Origin: Mesodorylaimus sp. YZB2_4
Taxonomy: Eukaryota > Nematoda > Enoplea > Dorylaimida > Dorylaimidae
DNA: 64,000 nucleotides
NCBI GenBank assembly: GCA_030248295.1
Contig: JASANH010000123.1
Coordinates: 372,001-436,000, forward strand
Reading direction: 5' to 3'
Made by a program: the position numbers and the translations under genes. Positions 23,691 through 32,583 of this stretch are shown one piece after another (within the stretch, counting starts at the first letter, position 1; each line of letters starts with the position of its first letter). A model generated the notes under the pieces. The model did not search any database. It was not told where the DNA came from and was given only the letters and a program-made list of their open reading frames with translations.

Positions 23691-24202
23691 TCATCGTTTC
23701 TTGCCTCTGGTCACCTCGACACCAGTGAAATGATTGAAACAGAATACAAAATCGTCGTTGTCGAAGCAATCTCTCCTAAAATGGCAAAACCTGCTGTAGA
23801 ACAAGGGTCGTCAGTGGACCTCTTGCAAGGCAAGGTTTGCAAGCGGGGCCAGGGCGAAGAAGGACTGACTCACCGACAGCTGGCCCTCAGATTAGGGTCG
23901 GTATGCCGATACATTTCATGGCACGCTTCGCACAGGCGATCCATGGCCAAGTACGTATTCTCATCCTCGACGGCCAGGGCGCAATTTTGTATGGATCGTC
24001 GATCCAAGAAGAAATGATCAAGGGATCTCGTCGATCGAGAGATCAAAGCCCGCTGTTGTTGATTTCGTCGCTGCGATTCTTGTCTTCCCAGGTAGACATC
24101 GTAGGGAAGTAAGATTGCTAATAGACGGCTAGCATCGATGGACGAAACCATGATGACCACCAAGAAAATGGCACTGCACGTAACGCAATCCACTAACTTC
24201 AT
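23691..24202 (-). CDS. ITP/CHH-type neuropeptide precursor, probably amidated
   Basis: Two exons: 24202-23874 (ATG at 24202; phase 2 donor CG|GTGAGT) and 23775-23691 (acceptor CCATTTTAG), total 137 residues. Residues 1 to about 24 are a signal peptide (MKLVDCVTCSAIFLVVIMVS). A basic linker (QRRNQQQR, SRSTR, DRR) offers processing sites. The mature part has six cysteines spaced C-x16-C-x2-C-x14-C-x3-C-x8-C with the family signatures MDRLCEACHEMYR and CRRDCFDNDDFVFC, as in arthropod ITP/CHH hormones (LDRxCxxC..LYR; CR..CF...F..C). It ends VEVTRGKKR and a stop, an amidation plus dibasic signal. The intron falls directly after the fourth Cys, at the classic intron position of ITP/CHH genes. Expected role: secreted neurohormone acting through a GPCR or receptor guanylyl cyclase. 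No alternative last exon was found. Confidence 0.85.
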
Positions 24203-26305
24203 GATTGCAGACTGAACACGGGCCTCGTCTAGTCTCCTCGCGCACTTATAAACACAATTCGACTGACGTGACGAATCAGTGAAAGGGCACTAATCGAAGA
24301 AATGGATTGCCGCTACGACCGCCTCCACACACAACACGATCTTCCTCTAAACCTGTCCTGCAAAGAAACAAGTCGTGACGCCTCGATGACGTAAGTCCTC
24401 TCGTCGCCCAGGGCACCCGCGCTCATTCCAGAATCCGCTCCTCCCCCCTCGCCAGTCGTAACCGGATGCCCTCCCGCCCACACCCCCCTCGACCAACTCT
24501 TCTCCATACAACTTTAATACGAACAATCTAGGCATTCCATTCCCCCCGCCAGTGTGTGCCAGCCCGCCTCGACCCACTTGCTAATATCAAAAAACCAATT
24601 TTCTAAATATGCCGCCGACGAGCAGAGGACAAAGTACTAATTACAGACAAGCTAGCACTGGACAAATAGGACTAAGAAGAACTAAGTTAGCCAGCACTCC
24701 CAGCCACACGTCATTGCTTCCTCACACTCACCCCGCCAAGAACCCGCTTTTTAACCTTTCCCACTCGTCAAAGCGAACTATGCCAAGAATTAATCGAGGA
24801 GGAACGAAAAATATGCAACCTGCTCAGAGTGGGACGTGCAGTAGCGCCAATGACGCACACAACGCATTTAGGTGATTTGAGTAGCGTTGATTCAAATTTT
24901 TGTTTACTTTGAAAGACAAATCACATTTTCACGCCCAAACTCAGTGACAGACCACGTGGCACGGGAACAAAGGTCAGGAAAATATTTGCGAGCCCAAACC
25001 ACGCGCTAATCACACGATTCGCCCCCACGTCCACCCCGGCTACCAATCGAGAACATAAACAGTCACGCATGGCCTGCAGGGAGAAGGTTCTGGAGTGCAG
25101 GAAGGCGAAATTGGAAGAGACAGGGTTGAACAAAAATTGCACATCCGTCAAAGGAGACCGAGATGAGAATAGCCTTAAAAGTGAATGCAAGGTGGGAAAA
25201 GCAAGAATCATTGAACCCAAATTTAGAGTGTAAGGTTATGAAATATGCACATAAAACTTGATGAATCCCAAACTGAACATGGCAGGAAGAAAACCCACCC
25301 ACTTAAGATTACAAGACTAGCATCAATAAGTCGCTCAAATGAGCCGCATAAAACCCTCATTTCTACTCAAGGTCCACATGCACAAAACTTGCCCAGCCAC
25401 ATTCGACCTTACGCCAACCAATCATCCATCTCGCACGCAATCAAAATGACACGCATTCCACTCGTATGTACGTACAACCAGCAATCATAGACAATCTAAC
25501 ACTTCACCCACTCCTTCCTAAAATTATTTCAACCGCAGGAAAGAAACTATTTCGACCCGAAAATAATACGTCTAGCCTCAATTTTTCCCACTCTCTCTTC
25601 CAAGACAGCTCTTGATTGGGAGAAAATGAGAGTGGAGAGTTAGTCGATACAGAAACTAATCAAAACTGAGGCAGGCAGGATTGAACCAAGATTTCCCTCG
25701 CTTCATTTTCTTACATGGACAAGCTTAAGCAAATGTAATCTTTTTTTAAAGTTAATGGATAGATTTCGAGATCTCATTTTCGCACTGGGCATAACTGAGG
25801 CCATGTACATATGTCGGTTGGAGGATGGGGATTGGAGATTACAGCTACTTAGGCGCAGGGGATTGCTGGATTCTTCAAATCAATCCTAGGATTATCCGAC
25901 GCGAAGAACATAGGAGGCAGCCATGTAGGTGGGCATCGAATCGATGTGCGAATCTGATGAGAACGCAGCCAAGAAAATGTGTTCTTTGCAGAATCTCAAA
26001 AAGACATGCGAAAACCCTGTTGGAACTGGTTTTTCTGTCAGCCGGACAGGTTTCCATGTGGTACATGGATCCACTATATGCCACCTATAGTCGCACGGCC
26101 AGAGACATCAACTCATGATGATCCACGCACCGCATGGAAACCTGTTTTCCACGCCTTCCATGGTAGTTTCCAGATCTTTCATCCATGTGCTACATGGCCC
26201 CAGTGTGGATCTCAGCAGTGGAAACTTAGATGTTATGGTGAGATGGTGGGTCAAATCAAACTTTCCCCGCTGTTGTGCCGGCTAAGAAATTTAGAGCTGA
26301 AAACT
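24203..26305. other. No gene seen
   Basis: Presumed 5' region of the ITP-like gene followed by unremarkable sequence. Short imperfect palindromes such as CCATGTGGTACATGG occur near 26050-26200. Confidence 0.5.
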
Positions 26306-26309
26306 GACT

Positions 26310-26895
26310 GGCACGGCTAACACAAAAGCGTTATCGCGACAGGGGTTTTGCATACCTTTGTGGGATTCTACTGGGGAAAACACATTTTCTTCGGTCTCTT
26401 TGAGCTGACTTCTACTTTAATCAACTACTGTGGTGCTGTTTCGGCCAGCGCATTATAACCTTTAGTCACATTCCATTGGCCTTCCTTGTGGAGTCGTGGT
26501 CTTCTGTTAGCCGTGCAAATCCTTATGAAGTTCAATTCTATTGTGCAAGCAATGGGATCCGCACGGCTGGCAGAAGAACACGAATCCCACACAGACACTG
26601 ACAATGGAATATACCTGAAGGCCAAAGGCACTGATTTTAACAGCACCAGTTGACTAGAGTACTAAGTTAGCTCAAGGAGACCGAAGAAAATGTGTTTTCT
26701 GGCGTAAAATACCACAAAGGCATGCAAGACCCCTGTCGCGATAGTGTTTTTGTGTTGGCCCTGCAGATCTCATAGTAGTTCAGTACTATGGTGCAAAGAG
26801 TAGGATCTGCATGGCTAACAGAAGAACAATAATCCACAAGGAAGGACAGTGGAATGTGCCTGAAGGCCAAAGGCACTGGTCAAAACGGCACCAAA
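26310..26895. mobile_element. Nested MITE family 1 cluster
   Basis: Arms at 26322-26415 and 26665-26755 are inverted copies (GCGTTATCGCGACAGGGG against CCCCTGTCGCGATAG; ACACATTTTCTTCGGTCTC and its complement). Two short copies with TTCTGTTAGCCGTGCA ends lie at 26499-26580 and 26744-26828, each within a longer direct repeat that ends CTGAAGGCCAAAGGCACTG. Confidence 0.7.
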
Positions 26896-27202
26896 GTCAG
26901 CCACTAGGAAAGGTGAGAGAAACCTGAGTAGTTATAGTCCCAGCTCTGCGCCCCCCAGCTTCACTTTTATCCCCCTCCACCACTCTCCCCCCGCACCTTA
27001 CTTCACCCTACCAGTCCCTTCCCTTCTTACTTCCCCCTTCATCTTACTGACCTTATCAATATCTAGTCTTAGCTGACCTTATCACTATCTAGTCATTAGC
27101 ACCTTATCATCGACCAGTCAGCAAGTCAAGCTCCAATCTTCTTATCATATCACAAGTGTTTAATCAACCATTGATGAGAATGATTTTAGAAAAGTGAAAG
27201 TT

Positions 27203-27267
27203 TTCGCCCCAAATTCGACTCATCTCCCCGATTGGAATCGAAAGTTTACCAGTTGCGCCACGGGGGC
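27203..27267 (-). other. Degenerate tRNA-Gly-like sequence, left arm
   Basis: Reverse-strand copy of the sequence at 29610-29681 with deletions. It keeps CCCCCGTGGCGCAACTGGTA and the CGATTCCAATCG anticodon-arm region. Confidence 0.55.
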
Positions 27268-27662
27268 AGTTTAGAAAGAGGGCGAGTGTCACAGTGAAGC
27301 ATGGATTATTTGACGCGAGCATCATGTCATCGAACCTCACGGAGCATTCAGAGCTCTCGTTTAGCAAGACAGCCTCCTTGTGGAACACTCGACTCCATTT
27401 TGTTGCAGGAGCAGTTCCTCTTTGGTGGAGAGCTCGCAGAGTTGCTCATTTCTTGGCAAGAGCATCCTCCTTGGTGGGAACTTTTGGATCTCTCATTTTA
27501 TGGCAGAGCACACTTTGGTAGCAGGAGTAGCTCCTACTTTGTGGGGACCTTTCCATTTTATCAGGTGAGCGCAAATGGAAACAATCCAGTTTCCTAAAAT
27601 CCAGTCAGGGCGTTCACTTTTACCTTAGGGGGCTTTACTTCATGTCATGTTGCATTATAACC

Positions 27663-27870
27663 TCCCCCGCTCATTTAGCGGGGGAGCTCTCATGTTACGG
27701 GGAGCTGCTCATGTTAGCGGGACTCTCATGTTAGCGGGGTAGCTGCTATGTTAGCGGGGAGCTGCTCATTTACGCAGCTCATTTAGCGGGGAGCTCTCAT
27801 TTAGCGGGGGAGCTGCTCATGTTAGCGGGGGACTCTCATTTACGGGGGAGCTGCTCATGTTAGCAGGTAG
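27663..27870. repeat. Tandem GCGGGGGAGCTGCTCATGTTA-type block
   Basis: About eight degenerate units of roughly 22-26 bp (TTAGCGGGGAGCTGCTCATG with variants). A short inverted counterpart is at 28731-28798. Confidence 0.85.
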
Positions 27871-27949
27871 TAGCTATTTATTAAAAGAAACATAAATATT
27901 GATCATGATTGAATATCAAGGTATTAATGTTTGTGCACAGTAGTTTTAT

Positions 27950-28620
27950 AAAATCAGTTGGGTGGATTAATCACTGTCCTCTTCTTCTTCTTCTCCATCT
28001 TCCTCTCCACTGTCTGATGTTTCCGCATAATTTTCAACTACATCTAGGTTGTCATTCAAAAAATTCAATAGCAATGTTTTCCTCTGATCGAGCCGTTTGG
28101 AGGCTTCTTCTGATCATCACTATCTTCGTCATCCATCAATTGTAATAGGCGATCTTCAGTGACTCGAATCTTTTTATATATTGGAGAATCGACCAGTGCA
28201 TTGTAGTCGTTCAAAAGTTTGACCGTTTGACTTACAACTCCTCTCGGACTTGATCTTTGAGGTTTAGAAAATCATCTTCCGTTTCTGGCATTTGAAAATC
28301 ATCATCTTCCCTCCAATTAGCAAGATCCGTTTCAAGAATTCCGCCAAATTTTATTGGATGGTTCTATTTCATCGTCATCGTCATTTCTCCGCCGCCATCC
28401 GCTTCTTCGCTATCACCATCCTTGCTACCATCAACAGTACTGTCGCGCTCGCTTTCCATGCAGATTTCATGTCGCCTCAATGAATATTTCGAACAAAATG
28501 TCTTGTCACATTTTGTGCATTCATCGTCCCATTTTCCCAGGCGAGCTATCGTTATCGTTACCATTTTCGAGAGTAATCCAAACCGACCATTCGCCAACTC
28601 GAAAAAATATGAAACTGGCA
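27950..28620 (-). pseudogene. Relic gene with zinc finger and acidic C-terminus inside the foldback element
   Basis: Minus strand. A frame starting with an ATG near 28582 encodes MVTITIARLGKW followed by a C2HC-type finger (CTKCDKTFCSKYSLRRHEIC) and an acidic Asp/Glu-rich tail ending near 28364. Beyond it, protein-like segments continue in shifting frames: LANWREDDDFQMPETEDDF, TVKLLNDYNALVDSPIYKK, LLNFLNDNLDVVENYAETS, then a Glu/Asp-rich end near 27968. At least three frameshifts separate them, so it is not intact. It is either a decayed element-encoded protein or a captured host gene; the family is not recognised. Confidence 0.5.
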
Positions 28621-29029
28621 GATGCAACAAAACTGTTGCCTTTTATCGTCACTTGGCAGTTAGCCCTCTCTTCACATTCATATGAGGAAGAATATATGGA
28701 ACATCAGGGCAGTGATTGCTCCACCGCTACATGACTCTCCCCGCTAACATAGCTGCTCCCCCGCTAACATGAGCAGCTCCCCCGCTAATATGAGCGGGGT
28801 TGTAGGCTTATAAGTGCAACATGGACCATGAAGTAAAGCCCCCTAAGGTACAAAGTGAACGCCCTGACTGGATTTGTAGGAAACTGGCATGGTGTATGCT
28901 CTCACATTTGCCGCTCACCTGATAAAATGGAAAGGTCCCCACAAAGTAGGAGCTACTCCTGCTACCAAAGTGCTGCTCTGCCATAAAATGAGCAGATCCA
29001 AACAGTTCCCACCAAGGAGGACCTGCTCT

Positions 29030-29500
29030 TGCCAAGAAATGAGCAACTCTCGCAGCTCTCCACCAAAGAGGAACTGCTCCTGCAACAAAATGAGCAGCTC
29101 CGAGCTGCTTCCCACCAAGGAGGAGCTGCTCTTGTCACTAAATGAGCAGCTCCGAGCTGCTCCCCACCAAGGAGGAGCTGCTCCTGCCACAAAATGAGCA
29201 GCTCCGAGCTGCTCCCCACCAAGGAGGAACTGCTCCTGCCACAAAATGAGCAGCTCCGAGCTGCTCCCCACCAAGGAGGAGCTGCTCCTGCAACAAAATG
29301 AGCAGCTCCGAGCTGCTCCTCACCAAGGAGGAGCTGCTCCTGCAACAAAATGAGCAGCTCCGAGCTGCTCCTCACCAAGGAGGAGCTGCTCCTGCCACAA
29401 AATGAGCAGCTCCGAGCTGCTCCCCACCAAGGAGGAGCTGCTCCTGCAACAAAATGAGCAGCTCCAGCTGCTCTCCACCAAGGAGTAGCTGCTCTTGTCA
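29030..29500. repeat. Minisatellite, 52-bp unit, about 9 copies
   Basis: The unit contains GAGCAGCTCCGAGCTGCTCC, itself nearly palindromic, then CCACCAAGGAGGAGCTGCTC. The left arm has only about two or three units (27400-27500). Because 52 is not a multiple of 3 and the unit lacks stops, it generates long but meaningless ORFs. Confidence 0.9.
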
Positions 29501-29609
29501 CTAAACGAGCAGCTCTGAATGCTCCGCTGTAGGTTTCGATGACATGTATGTCTGCGCGTTCAAATAATCCATTGCCTTCACTGTGCACACTCGACCCTCT
29601 TTCTAAACT

Positions 29610-29681
29610 GCCCCCGTGGCGCAACTGGTAGAACTTTCGACTTCCAATCGGGCGAGATGAGTTCGAATCTTGCCGGGCGCA
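29610..29681 (+). other. tRNA-Gly(UCC)-like sequence in the right arm
   Basis: 72 bases, GCCCCCGTGGCGCAACTGG...GAGTTCGAATC...GGGCGCA. The A box (TGGCGCAACTGG) and B box (GTTCGAATC) are good, the anticodon stem TTCGA/TCGGG encloses loop CTTCCAA (anticodon UCC), and the acceptor stem has one mismatch. The D and T stems pair poorly, so it is probably a tRNA-derived relic rather than a working tRNA gene. Confidence 0.5.
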
Positions 29682-29859
29682 AAACTTTTCACTTTTCTAA
29701 AATCATTGCTCATCAATGGTTGATTAAACACTTGTGACATGATAAGAAGATTGGAGCTTGACTTGCTGACTGGTCGATGATAAGGTTCAGCTAATGACTA
29801 GATAGTGATAAGGTTCAGCTAACGACTAGATATTGATAAGGTTCAGCTAATGACTGATA

Positions 29860-31100
29860 AGGGGGCTCACAGTGATAAGAAGGGCCTCAAGGGACTGACG
29901 ATTATTAGGGTTGTAAGCTAATTAAGGCCCTGCGGGGCTTGGGCTTTCAGCTAGTGGTCAGTGGCTTAGGGGTGATAATAAGCTGGTATGATAAGCTGGG
30001 GGCTTCGCCCGCAGCTAGCTGCGGGCGCGCGACGCACACTATAACTACTAACCTGGTGGAGCAGAACTAAAAGTGGCACCGGAGTGCATACATTTGTAAT
30101 CAGTCCTTTCGAAACCAGTCCACCAAACATACTCTACTCGATCAAAGTCAGTGAAACCATTGGAAACTGGATTCTTCAAATTTGTATCCGCCCAATTCAA
30201 ACTAATATTAGACCTAGACTTCACATGTTACATCCGTCTGCACTCAATCGTATCCGCAACACATTTCTCAATCTTCCCACGCAACTAGTCGCCCGCTTTT
30301 ACTAGCCTTGGCTGGCGCGCCCAACCAACATCGAAACAGCCAAAACAAAAACTCCCTGAGTCATCTTCTTGTATCAGCACACCCATCAAATCCACCACGC
30401 GTGCCTACCACTCCCACTGGACTGGCCATACGAGCTAGCTACTCTCGACTAGGGACCTCGCACATGATTAGCAGCGTCGAGCTCTATAATCACGTGAAGT
30501 GGGCGAATTTGCTTGAATCTACTTGCACCGGAAGCACACACCCTGTGACTGGTGACGAGTGCATACATAATACATGGGTGTCGAGACGAGAGTGACAGCC
30601 CGAGCTAATCGGCTCCATGTCCTAATTAGGCGTCAAAATAGTCTGGGCTCGTGCAAATACCATAAATAGCTTCAGTGTATAAATAGCTTGGTGGGCGGTA
30701 GACTCTGTAAATAGCAAGCCGATACGGCTGTCAGGTTTGTTTGGGCGATGTTGTGCTTGCTACTGTCAATAGCACTAAAGAGTGGAGGCAGGGAGCAGCT
30801 GGCACATCAGCCGTTTATGGCCTTTTTTATAACGCGGCAGATGCGTGTTACAATCCTCTGCACAGGGCGAGATTTAGCAGTTTTTTGAAATCAGCGCAGT
30901 AACATTCGAGGGCGCGACAATGTGTGACAGTGTCACACGTCGAATTAGGCACAATGCGTCTCACATCCATTCGAAGGTAGGAACACAAAAAGGCAGAGAG
31001 TTCGACTCCCGCTGGGAGCTCAAGTTTTTTTTTGATTTTATACACACTAATTGTACAGTTGCTTAGAGCAAGGTACAGTAACTCAATGTACAAGGGTCAT
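29860..31100. other. No gene seen
   Basis: Short unsupported ORFs only. Confidence 0.5.
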
Positions 31101-31111
31101 ACCCGCCTGCA

Positions 31112-32218
31112 CTACACATGATCATACGTTCCCTGTGCACAATCCATGTCCTTCAACTTGGTCAAGGCATCTTCGTATGTTGGCGGCTCCTCTTCGCTGG
31201 CCACACCACCTCCAGTGTCCTTGGCAGCCTCTGCGTAAGTGGGTAAGCTTGCCGTGCTCGGGATATCTGTCGTGCGGGTACCTCTAGCGGCTCCAGCACG
31301 CTGACCAGACCGTCTCCTTTGCACAACAGTTATCATGGGCGCATGTCGGGAGCTGCGATAAGTGAAGACAGCCTTGATGAACCAGATTTGCAGAAACGAT
31401 AGGAACAGAAATACGATTAACAAGGGTGAGACTGCTAGGGAACTAGCAGTTTGAGGTTCCACCGTGATGTCCTGGTCATTTTGGTCCTCTGATCGTTCGG
31501 AAAATGAGCTAGTGATATAGCTTATCAAATAGGCCACAGTCACTACTAGCCAAGTGTGCTGCATGATCAGCATGCAGATTGTGATGATGTAGGGGCCGTC
31601 AGAAACCAGCGATACGGCGTATAAGGGAGCAACTAGAAGTGTGGCGATAGAGATGCACAGGCTCGCGTAACCAAGAGCTAATCCAATCTTGGAGTCCTAA
31701 AGATGAGAGAAGGTGTCAGCAAAGCAGTGCCCTCAGAGTGCTCCACACACAGCACTGTAGGAAGGTGTCTCATGCACCACCCACAACTCACCAACCCCTC
31801 TCGTGGCCAGTGTAACTCTCGATCTCCACTGGCTAGGATCGTCAACTCGTCGGGTTGATGTTTCAGCCGCAAGACTTGCATGCTCCACGATTCTCCCTCC
31901 TGCGCCTGCCGGGCTGCTACATTTTTACTCACCCCGCATTAATTAGGTCACTTGGTCATTCCCCTCCCCTCTATCACTGGGATCAGTACCCTCTACCCCC
32001 AGTGATGGTGCCCCACGTCACCATGCCATGCTGGGTGCTGGACATTCTTACACACACCATTCCCTCAGTCCATCACTCACCATATCCATTATCCCTTCTT
32101 CCCACAGTGCTCGATCCAGGACGAACAGGCCAACAATGGAAAGGGCCAATATTGCATAAAGAATTGTGAGAGCAAAGAGCACACACACTCGAACATTAAA
32201 TCTTCCACTCCAATTCAT
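31112..32218 (-). CDS. Four-TM lysosomal-type membrane protein (LAPTM4-like)
   Basis: Two exons: 32218-32081 (ATG at 32218, GTGAGT donor) and 31696-31112 (CATCTTTAG acceptor), both phase 0, 240 residues. Four hydrophobic segments: VCVLFALTILYAILALSIVG (exon 1), LALGYASLCISIATLLVAPL, ITICMLIMQHTWLVVTVAYL, and LLIVFLFLSFLQIWFIKAVF. The cytoplasmic tail has two PY-like motifs (LPTYAEA and PPTYEDAL). The order of four TM helices then PY motifs, and the first-exon pattern FNVR...LDRALWEEG, match the LAPTM4/LAPTM5 family, late-endosome/lysosome proteins that bind NEDD4-type ubiquitin ligases through PY motifs. The intron holds a dispersed repeat (31800-31930). Confidence 0.72.
31800..31930. repeat. 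Dispersed repeat (GGGTTGATGTTTCAGC family)
   Basis: Matches 51605-51735 in the same orientation (CTAGGATCGTCAACTC...GGTTGATGTTTCAGC...GCAAGACTTGC) and 34903-34985 inverted. Confidence 0.65.
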
Positions 32219-32583
32219 TTTTCACATGCAATTGACAACCAGCCTTTCTCCTCAAATGTCGTTTTACACTGTTCCCGCTTCGTACACATGCAAGACGTGC
32301 GCGCGTCAGTGCGCTCGTGATAGGAAGGCATTTTTGGTCTAGGTGATAAGGATGGAAAATACACAAACTTCTGGCCAACAAAAATCCGTCTGGCCCTCAT
32401 GTTTGTCACCGCATGGGCATGTACAGACCAACACACCTTGTTTCTCTCTTCAACCTGGTCAACACAATGTACAGGAAGATTCCTAACTCTTATCACCTCC
32501 TTATCACCATTGGTCGAAAACAATGCTGCAAGCTGAACGTTTTACACGTTTCTAATGGCCTGTTAAAAAGACATTAGCGGTTA

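Larger units (their letters stand above)
27046..29850. mobile_element. Large foldback element (about 2.8 kb) with long inverted arms
   Basis: The left arm (27046-27662) and right arm (28799-29850) are inverted copies. Outer ends carry ACCTTATCAATATCTAGTC against GACTAGATATTGATAAGGTT; inner ends carry GTTCACTTTTACCTTAGGGG against CCCCCTAAGGTACAAAGTGA. The right arm is longer because a 52-bp unit is expanded. Each arm holds a tRNA-like sequence. Between the arms are GCGGGGGAGCTGCTCATGTT-type tandem blocks and a relic minus-strand gene. No transposase was recognised, so mobility is inferred from the structure. Confidence 0.75.

Noticed and set aside
28962..29624. 220-residue minus-strand ORF with AAHFVAGAAPPWWGA repeats
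   Set aside because: Reads through the 52-bp minisatellite of the foldback arm; the other frames are also open, so there is no sign of selection on protein.
29610..29681. Functional tRNA-Gly(UCC)
   Set aside because: The D and T stems are poor, and a mutated inverted copy lies in the other arm of the same element.
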